Shown in pieces: positions 41,695-47,499 of a DNA stretch of 47,499 nt; the first letter of the stretch is position 1, and every line of letters starts with the position of its first letter. The notes below the pieces were generated by a model. It saw only the letters and a program-made list of their open reading frames with translations. It searched no databases and had not been told where the DNA came from. The position numbers and the translations under genes were made by a program. Source of the stretch: JANWWM01 sp046719715 (lineage in GTDB: Bacteria; Bacteroidota; Chlorobiia; Chlorobiales; Thermochlorobacteraceae); assembly GCA_046719715.1 (NCBI GenBank), contig JBDNCJ010000023.1, positions 1 through 47,499 of the forward strand, written 5' to 3'.

Positions 41695-41903
41695 TGTGTT
41701 AATTGGTTTTGAAGCGTTAAAGTAAAAACAACTGAACTGCAAAATAATACGGCACAGGAAGAATTACGAAGCCTTTTGATTCGCAATATGCGCCGCGTCG
41801 GAGAACGCAATGGAAAAATCCTTATCTTCCCATTATCAAAAATGAACTGTTCTTTCACCTACAATTTTAGAAGTAACCTTTCAGCCGTTAGAAGGAGAAG
41901 ACT
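41695..41903. promoter_or_regulatory. Divergent promoter region between etfB and bchH
   Basis: About 210 nt without a gene, feeding two divergent transcripts. A strong Shine-Dalgarno (AGAAGGAGAAG, 41889-41899) precedes bchH by 4 nt, one of the best in the window. AT-rich words such as TACAAT near 41860 could be a -10 element, but no confident -35 partner was found. Confidence 0.4.
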
Positions 41904-44900
41904 ATGAAAAAGAAAATCGTTGCCGTTCTCGGAATGGAGAACTACAACCGCCGTGTATGGACGGAAGTAAAATCGAACCTTGCCGCTCACGCCGAAGTTC
42001 AAAACTTTTCCGAACAAGACCTTGAAACTCAAAACCCTGCACTCGCCGACGCACTCAAAGAAGCCGATTGCGTATTTGCCTCGATGATTCAATTCAAAAA
42101 TCAAGCCGAATGGCTCAAATCGCAAGTGGAGCACTCGCCTGCAAAGACCGTCTTCGTCTTTGAATCGATGCCCGAAGCAATGGAATTAACGAAGGTCGGC
42201 GACTATGTCTTGAAAGGCAAGAGCGGCGGCATGCCCGAAGGCGTCAAGAAAATTGCCAAACTCCTTGTGCGCGGACGCGATGAAGATGCACTCTATGGCT
42301 ACGTAAAACTGCTCAAACTCATGCGCACCATGCTCCCGCTCATTCCGAACAAAGCGAAGGATTTCAAAAATTGGATGAGCATTTATTCCTATTGGTCGCA
42401 ACCCGTTTCGGAAAATATCGCCTCGATGTTCAAACTCATCTTGCGCGAATACTTCGGCGAAACGCTCGATGTGCCGCCCGCGATTGATATTCCTACAATG
42501 GGGCTTTATCACCCCGATGCGATTGGCGATGGAAAGGAATACTTCAAAGACGTCAAACATTTTCGAACGTGGCAAGAAAAACATCTACACAAACTTGGCA
42601 TTGATGAAAAGCACGCGCCGCGTGTCGCGCTTCTCTTCATTCGCAAGCATTTGCTTCAAGAACGCACTTACATTGACGACACGATTCGCGCCTTCGAAGC
42701 CAAAGGCTTTTTCACGTTGCCCGTCTTTGTGATGGGCGTTGAAGGACACGTCGCCGTGCGCGAGTGGCTCATGAAAGAACACATCGATTTTTTGGTCAAT
42801 ATGATTGGCTTCGGATTGGTTGGCGGACCCGCAGGCTCAACCAAGCCCGGCGCACAAGCCAAAGTCGCCGAAGAATTGCTCACGAAATTAGACGTGCCTT
42901 ATGTCGTCTCGCACCCGCTTTTCATGCAAGATTACAACCAATGGGGAAAAGCAGGGGTCTTACCGATGCAATCCACCATCACATACTCGATTCCTGAAAT
43001 GGACGGCGCGATTGCTCCTGTCGTTCTGGGGGCGATTACCAACGGCAAATTGACCTCCGTCCCTGACCGATTAGAGCGGCTCACGACACTGGCTAAAAAA
43101 TGGACGGACTTGCGTCGCAAAAAAAATCAGGATAAAAAACTGGCTTTTGTCGTCTATGACTATCCGCCCGGCTTGGGCAAGAAAGCCACTGCCGCTTTGC
43201 TCGATGTTCCGAAAAGTCTTTTCGCCATTTTGAAACGCTTGGAAAAAGAAGGATACAATGTAGGCGAACTGCCTGAAACGCCCGACGCGCTTTTGGAAGC
43301 GATTGATGTTGCAACCGACCATCAAAAGATGTTCAATGCCAAAGATGCGCTCAAAGTTACAGCGTCAGAATTTGACGCGCTGGCATCGGTGCGTGAGCAA
43401 GAAAAAATCGAAAAACGATGGGGAAAATTTGCCGGTGAAATTGTGCCGATGCCTGACGGTTCGGTCTTCATTGGTGGAATTCGCTTCGGAAACATCTTCA
43501 TTGGCGTTCAGCCGCGAATCGGCGTGCAAGGCGACCCGATGCGATTGCTCTTCGATAAGCAGAACACGCCGCACCACCAATACCTCGCGTTCTATCGCTG
43601 GATTAGCCGCACCTTTAAAGCCGACGCGCTCATTCACGTTGGCATGCACGGCTCGGTCGAGTGGATGCCCGGCTTGCAACTCGGCATGAACCGCAAATGC
43701 TGGTCAGACGCGCTTCTTGGGGAAGTTCCGCATTTTTACATCTATCCCGTCAACAATCCGAGCGAATCCTCGATTGCTAAGCGTCGTGGCTATGCAACGA
43801 TGATTTCACACTCGATTCCGCCGCTCTCGCGCTCCGGGCTTTACAAAGAACTGCCTGCCCTGCGCGACATGATTAACGACTATCGCGAGCGCAACCTCAA
43901 AGGCGACCTGAACACCGAAGAGGCAATCATGCAAAAAGTCGAAGTGCTCTCGCTCAACGACGACGTGCCGCGCAAAGACGGCGAAGCGTTCAGCGACTAC
44001 GTCAGCCGACTTTATGCTTACCTCAACGAACTCGAGAGCCGACTCATCACCAACTCGCTTCACATTTTCGGACAAACCGCGCCGATTGAAACGCAAATCA
44101 TCACCGTTACGGAATCTCTCAAAGCACAAGGGTTGGAAACCACTTTGCCAAGTCTGCTGCTGAAAGCCTTTGACCATAGCGGTGCCTTCAAGCACTATGC
44201 GCATTTGGCAAGCGTGGCGCGTCAAGGCGAGGAGCGTGCGATTTCACTTCGCGAAAAAATTGATGACGCATGCAAAACCTTCGTTGAACATGCCATTTTC
44301 GGCAAAGAAAATCCCGTGCAAGTGTGGCGCAATTTGATTCACGCACGCGAGATTGACCACGAAACCGCCGCATCGTTAGAAAAAATCATGCACGACGGCA
44401 AAGCCATGGTGCGCGCCTTATCGGACAATACACATGAACTTGACGCAGTCGTGAAAGTCTTGAACGGTAGATTTTTGCCGACGGGCGCAGGCGGCGACTT
44501 AATTCGCGACGGACTAAATGTACTTCCAACCGGCAGAAACATTCACGCCATTGACCCTTGGCGAATCCCATCGGAACTTGCGTTCACACGCGGCACACAA
44601 ATCGCCGACGCTTTAATCGCACGCCACTTGGAAGAGCATGGCGAATACCCCGAAACGATTGCCGAAGTGTTGTGGGGATTGGATACGATTAAAACCAAAG
44701 GCGAAGCCGTCGCTACGATTATTCGCTTGATGGGCGCGCGTCCGGCTTACGACGGGCAAAACAAAATTTCGCATTACGAACTCGTTCCACTCGAGGAATT
44801 GAAGCGTCCGCGCATTGATGTCTTGATGCAACTCTCGCCCGTCTTCCGCGATGCGTTTGGACTCTTGATGAATCATTTGGATAATCTTGTCAAAGCCGCC

Positions 44901-45716
44901 GCCAAAGCCGATGAACCTGAATCGATGAACTTCATCAAAAAGCATGTCAACGAAGCCATGCAAAAAGGCTTGTCGTTTGAAAGTGCAACCGCAAGGCTCT
45001 TTACGCAATCGCCCGGTGCATATGGCACTTACGTGGACGATATGATTGAAGATTCGGCATGGGAAAGCGATGATGATTTGGATTCTCAATTCGTGCGCCG
45101 CAATGCCTTTGCTTACGGTGGTTCACGCAACGGCGTTAAAGAAACCGAAGTGTTGCAAAACTTGCTTGGCACGGTCTCGCGCGTCGTTCATCAAGTCGAC
45201 TCCGTCGAGTTCGGCATTTCAGATATTGACCACTACTTCTCAACATCGGGCGCGCTCAAACTCTGCGCCGAAAAACGCAATCCCAAACTCAAAGACGTTA
45301 AACTGAATTACGTCGAATCCTTCACGGCGGATACAAAAATTGACGACGTCGGAAAAGCCCTTAAAGTCGAGTATCGCACCAAACTCTTGAACCCGAAGTG
45401 GTATGAAGGCATGCTCGCACACGGACACAGCGGCGCGACGGAAATTTCAAACCGCATGACCTATATGCTCGGATGGGACGCAACCACCAAGAGCGTCGAC
45501 GATTGGGTCTATCAAAAAGCCGCCGAAACCTACGCGCTCGATGAAAAAATGCGCGAGCGTTTAGCAAAAGCTAATCCACAAGCCATGAAAAACATCGTTG
45601 GACGCTTGCTCGAAGCCAGCGGTCGCGGACTGTGGAAAGCCGATGCCGACACGCTCGACCAACTGCGCGAACTTTACGCCGACTTGGAAGACCGCCTCGA
45701 AGGCGTTGTGCATTAA
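41904..45716 (+). CDS. bchH: Magnesium chelatase large subunit (BchH/BchS/BchT family)
   Basis: A 1270-residue porphyrin-binding subunit of Mg-chelatase, which inserts magnesium into protoporphyrin IX, the first committed step to bacteriochlorophyll. Typical blocks: YWSQPVSENIASMFKLILRE, DIPTMGLYHPDA, VALLFIRKHLLQ, GFGLVGGPAGSTKPGA, GNIFIGVQPRIGVQGDPMRL and HVGMHGSVEWMPGLQLG. Further on are LPTGRNIHAIDPWRIPS, VLWGLDTIKTKGEAVA, QSPGAYGTYVDDMIEDSAWE and GMLAHGHSGATEISNRMTYM. Length is full. Green sulfur bacteria hold up to three paralogs (BchH, BchS, BchT); which one this is cannot be decided here, and no bchI, bchD or bchM lies next to it. Confidence 0.93.
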   Translation: MKKKIVAVLGMENYNRRVWTEVKSNLAAHAEVQNFSEQDLETQNPALADALKEADCVFASMIQFKNQAEWLKSQVEHSPAKTVFVFESMPEAMELTKVGDYVLKGKSGGMPEGVKKIAKLLVRGRDEDALYGYVKLLKLMRTMLPLIPNKAKDFKNWMSIYSYWSQPVSENIASMFKLILREYFGETLDVPPAIDIPTMGLYHPDAIGDGKEYFKDVKHFRTWQEKHLHKLGIDEKHAPRVALLFIRKHLLQERTYIDDTIRAFEAKGFFTLPVFVMGVEGHVAVREWLMKEHIDFLVNMIGFGLVGGPAGSTKPGAQAKVAEELLTKLDVPYVVSHPLFMQDYNQWGKAGVLPMQSTITYSIPEMDGAIAPVVLGAITNGKLTSVPDRLERLTTLAKKWTDLRRKKNQDKKLAFVVYDYPPGLGKKATAALLDVPKSLFAILKRLEKEGYNVGELPETPDALLEAIDVATDHQKMFNAKDALKVTASEFDALASVREQEKIEKRWGKFAGEIVPMPDGSVFIGGIRFGNIFIGVQPRIGVQGDPMRLLFDKQNTPHHQYLAFYRWISRTFKADALIHVGMHGSVEWMPGLQLGMNRKCWSDALLGEVPHFYIYPVNNPSESSIAKRRGYATMISHSIPPLSRSGLYKELPALRDMINDYRERNLKGDLNTEEAIMQKVEVLSLNDDVPRKDGEAFSDYVSRLYAYLNELESRLITNSLHIFGQTAPIETQIITVTESLKAQGLETTLPSLLLKAFDHSGAFKHYAHLASVARQGEERAISLREKIDDACKTFVEHAIFGKENPVQVWRNLIHAREIDHETAASLEKIMHDGKAMVRALSDNTHELDAVVKVLNGRFLPTGAGGDLIRDGLNVLPTGRNIHAIDPWRIPSELAFTRGTQIADALIARHLEEHGEYPETIAEVLWGLDTIKTKGEAVATIIRLMGARPAYDGQNKISHYELVPLEELKRPRIDVLMQLSPVFRDAFGLLMNHLDNLVKAAAKADEPESMNFIKKHVNEAMQKGLSFESATARLFTQSPGAYGTYVDDMIEDSAWESDDDLDSQFVRRNAFAYGGSRNGVKETEVLQNLLGTVSRVVHQVDSVEFGISDIDHYFSTSGALKLCAEKRNPKLKDVKLNYVESFTADTKIDDVGKALKVEYRTKLLNPKWYEGMLAHGHSGATEISNRMTYMLGWDATTKSVDDWVYQKAAETYALDEKMRERLAKANPQAMKNIVGRLLEASGRGLWKADADTLDQLRELYADLEDRLEGVVH

Positions 45717-45731
45717 CTAACTGCAAATCCA

Positions 45732-46511
45732 ATGCTCCTGAAACGCTTGCTGACTCGGACGCTTCTTCTGTTCGTTTTAGCAGGCGTTTCTTTTTCGCTT
45801 TGCGCCCAACAAGAATACTCACGCTTTAAAACAGACTTCTTCGAACATCGCGGATTAAAAATTCCCTATCGCTTCTTCACTCCAGCAGTTACCTCGTCCC
45901 AAAAAACGTATCCGCTTGTGCTTTATTTGCACGGCGCAGGTGAGCGCGGCAACGACGCGAGCAACCTTGTGCTCAAAAACGGCGCATGGGAATTTGCTAA
46001 GCGCCAAACGCAATACCCTTGCTACGTGCTTGTGCCGCAATGCCCAAAAGAGATGAAGTGGTCGCCCTATCAAAAAGAACTCGGTTACTATCGGCTTTCC
46101 GATACAGCATCGCTAATTCAGGAGTTGCTGATTGAGTTACTCAATGATGTTCAGCGTCGTTATTTGGTCGATACATCGCGGGTGTATGTGGTCGGAATCT
46201 CGATGGGCGGATTTGGGACTTGGGAACTTGTCATGCGCAATCCCTCACGATTTGCGGCGGCAGTCCCAATCTGCGGTGGTGGCGATGTTACCCAAGTCCG
46301 ACGTATCCAGCACCTGCCGATTTGGGTCTTTCATGGCACTGATGACCAAGTTATCCCTGTTCATTGGTCGCGCACATTGGTTGATTCACTGAAAGCACTT
46401 GGCTCACCCGTGCAATACACCGAGTTTCCGAACGTCGGACACAATGCGTGGTCGCCTGCGTTTGCTAACGAAGCACTCTACGAGTGGCTCTTTTCTCAAA
46501 AGAAGCCGTAA
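45732..46511 (+). CDS. Secreted alpha/beta hydrolase (esterase/PHB-depolymerase-like)
   Basis: A 259-residue protein with a signal peptide (LLLFVLAGVSFSLCAQ) and an alpha/beta-hydrolase fold: oxyanion segment LYLHGAGERGND, nucleophile Ser158 in VGISMGGFGTW, Asp205 in FHGTDDQVIPV and His237 in NVGHNAWSP. These match predicted peptidase/feruloyl-esterase-like lipases found in Bacteroidota. The substrate is unknown. It starts 15 nt after bchH and may be in its operon, a notable link of a secreted hydrolase to pigment synthesis. Confidence 0.85.
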   Translation: MLLKRLLTRTLLLFVLAGVSFSLCAQQEYSRFKTDFFEHRGLKIPYRFFTPAVTSSQKTYPLVLYLHGAGERGNDASNLVLKNGAWEFAKRQTQYPCYVLVPQCPKEMKWSPYQKELGYYRLSDTASLIQELLIELLNDVQRRYLVDTSRVYVVGISMGGFGTWELVMRNPSRFAAAVPICGGGDVTQVRRIQHLPIWVFHGTDDQVIPVHWSRTLVDSLKALGSPVQYTEFPNVGHNAWSPAFANEALYEWLFSQKKP

Positions 46512-46559
46512 CTTTGTGTCGCACAAAAATGCATGTGCTTTTCCAACAAGAAAACTCAA

Positions 46560-47249
46560 ATGATTGAAGAAAATCTTAAACGGGTTAAGGAACAAATTGC
46601 AGAAGCGTGCGTGCGTGCAGGAAGAACGCACGACAGCGTTAAACTGATTGCCGTTTCAAAAACAAAGCCTGCCGCCGACGTCTTGCGAGCCTTTCAAGCA
46701 GGGCATCGCGTTTTCGGTGAAAACTACGTTCAAGAGTTGCTTATCAAATTTGCTGACGAAACTTTGCAGACGCTTCCGATTGAGTGGCATTTCGTTGGGC
46801 ATCTTCAATCCAACAAGGTTCGTTACTTGGCTGAAAAAATTTCGATGATTCACGGAGTTGATAAATTTTCGCTTGCAGAAGAAATTTCAAAGAGAGCGAA
46901 AACATATAATCGCACCATTCCGATTTTGCTCGAAGTCAATATCTCTGCCGAAGCCTCCAAACACGGACTTTCGCCCGATAAACTTTTCCAAGAAGCCGAA
47001 AAAATTTTCGCGCTCTCGAATCTTGAACTCAAAGGCTTAATGACGATTGCCTCGCCCGACCGCGAGAAGGTCAAAGCGGAGTTCAAACAAATGCGCGCGC
47101 TCTTTGAAAAACTTAAATCACTTGCGCCCAATCCTGCACAAATCACTGAACTGTCAATGGGTATGAGTGGCGATTTTGATATTGCAATTGCCGAAGGCGC
47201 CACACTCTTGCGCATTGGCACAGCGATTTTCGGCGAGCGACAAACATAA
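46560..47249 (+). CDS. yggS: PLP homeostasis protein (YggS/PLPBP family)
   Basis: A 229-residue single-domain PLP-binding protein. PLP-binding Lys34 in LIAVSKTKP, the GENYVQEL motif, EWHFVGHLQSNKVRYL, LLEVNISAEASKHGL, GLMTIASP, and the C-terminal ELSMGMSGDFDIAIAEGATLLRIGTAIFG are all present. It buffers pyridoxal phosphate and affects amino-acid and vitamin B6 balance. Start ATG 46560 (MIEENLKRVKEQ) fits the family. Confidence 0.95.
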   Translation: MIEENLKRVKEQIAEACVRAGRTHDSVKLIAVSKTKPAADVLRAFQAGHRVFGENYVQELLIKFADETLQTLPIEWHFVGHLQSNKVRYLAEKISMIHGVDKFSLAEEISKRAKTYNRTIPILLEVNISAEASKHGLSPDKLFQEAEKIFALSNLELKGLMTIASPDREKVKAEFKQMRALFEKLKSLAPNPAQITELSMGMSGDFDIAIAEGATLLRIGTAIFGERQT

Positions 47250-47277
47250 CGGGTGAGCAGTGCGCCGCAACGTTATG
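47245..47277. terminator. Possible stem between convergent stops
   Basis: CATAACG (47245-47251) and CGTTATG (47271-47277) form a 7-bp stem that contains the stop codons of both convergent genes, with a short T run (TTTT) just after it on the plus strand. The 19-nt loop makes it a weak candidate. Confidence 0.35.
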
Positions 47278-47497
47278 GCTTTTGCACATACCACTCGTGC
47301 GCGTTGAAGAGAATTGCCAGCATGTTCACGTTCACATTTTTAATGCGCGAATGAAATCCCTCGAATTCGTCGTAGTAGTAAAGAAAAGTGCGCGGCTGTT
47401 CGTCGTGCTGAATGGCTTGATACTCGTGCCAGAGTGCAAGTTCGCGTTCAGGCGATTGCGGTTTGCCAAGTTCTTCAATGACTTTTGAAAATCGCGC
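47273..47497 (-). CDS. C-terminal end of a peptide-binding ABC protein (partial)
   Basis: The last 74 residues of a substrate-binding protein of the DppA/OppA family, running off the right edge. The minus-strand frame reads VIEELGKPQSPERELALWHE, QPRTFLYYYDEFEGFHSRI and ends in FNAHEWYVQKP, the typical C-terminus of family 5 peptide- or nickel-binding proteins (the HEWW/HEWY end is characteristic). The first 400 or more residues lie beyond the window. It may partner the orphan DppB permease at 38899. Confidence 0.8.
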   Translation of the reverse strand, partial: ARFSKVIEELGKPQSPERELALWHEYQAIQHDEQPRTFLYYYDEFEGFHSRIKNVNVNMLAILFNAHEWYVQKP

Positions 47498-47499
47498 AT

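Noticed and set aside
41904..45716. Cobalt chelatase CobN instead of BchH
   Set aside because: The blocks are those of the Mg-chelatase H subunit, and full length and conserved end blocks agree. No cobalamin riboswitch or cob gene is adjacent.

Overview
The window reads as chromosome of a Chlorobiota (green sulfur bacterial lineage) organism. It carries a complete BchH-type Mg-chelatase large subunit (41904-45716), which makes it a bacteriochlorophyll producer. It also has Bacteroidota/Chlorobiota hallmarks: proteins with type IX secretion (T9SS) C-terminal sorting domains, a PorU-like C25 peptidase, LptC and SecG. An MCC-type acyl-CoA carboxylase subunit, EtfA/EtfB and peptide-transport genes beside bchH point to heterotrophic carbon use. 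That would fit Chloroherpeton or 'Candidatus Thermochlorobacter'-like members better than strictly autotrophic Chlorobium, but this placement is inference from gene content alone.

Layout. (1) 1-691: a small orphan gene behind a strong hairpin. (2) 692-3689: a roughly 3 kb integrated element at the 3' end of tRNA-Lys(CTT), bounded by a 23/24-identical duplication of the tRNA end. It holds a 5'-truncated tyrosine integrase, a HigB-HigA toxin-antitoxin pair, unknown small genes, an excisionase-like HTH protein and short repeats beside the tRNA. (3) 3666-5579: tRNA-Lys, secG, a DUF2905 membrane protein, hisB and a YdjY-like Cys-motif protein. (4) 5688-11452, minus strand: a glycan operon of polyprenyl-phosphate sugar synthase, GT39 membrane glycosyltransferase, GT2 fused to a degenerate sugar-phosphotransferase domain, and an MsbA-like ABC exporter; the first three genes overlap by a few bases. 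(5) 11630-18053: MalK/UgpC-type ATPase, MltD-like lytic transglycosylase, bifunctional nuclease, FemAB-like acyltransferase, ispD and pyrB.

(6) 18157-20616 is a decayed patch. A 290 bp internally deleted IS5-type relic sits between two genes that each lose their 3' end at its inverted repeats, followed by a lipoprotein and a truncated copy of its signal-peptide region. (7) 20771-24932, minus strand: tgt (with three of four zinc ligands lost), transketolase N-terminal subunit, plsY, a DedA protein and purC, plus a 36-codon ORF with a strong Shine-Dalgarno directly after tgt. (8) 25101-34899: PorU-like C25 peptidase, two exported proteins of unknown role and a large T9SS cargo protein. (9) 34974-41694: acyl-CoA carboxylase subunit, lptC, LRR protein, methyltransferase, DppB-type permease, etfB-etfA. 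(10) 41904-47497: bchH, secreted alpha/beta hydrolase, YggS and the C-terminal end of a peptide-binding protein that runs off the window.

The most unusual items are the tRNA-Lys element whose integrase reading frame runs back into the att duplication with no start codon, the GT2/degenerate phosphoglycosyltransferase fusion, the zinc-site-less Tgt, and the IS5 relic flanked by two broken genes. I did not see a CRISPR array or an obvious new defence system.
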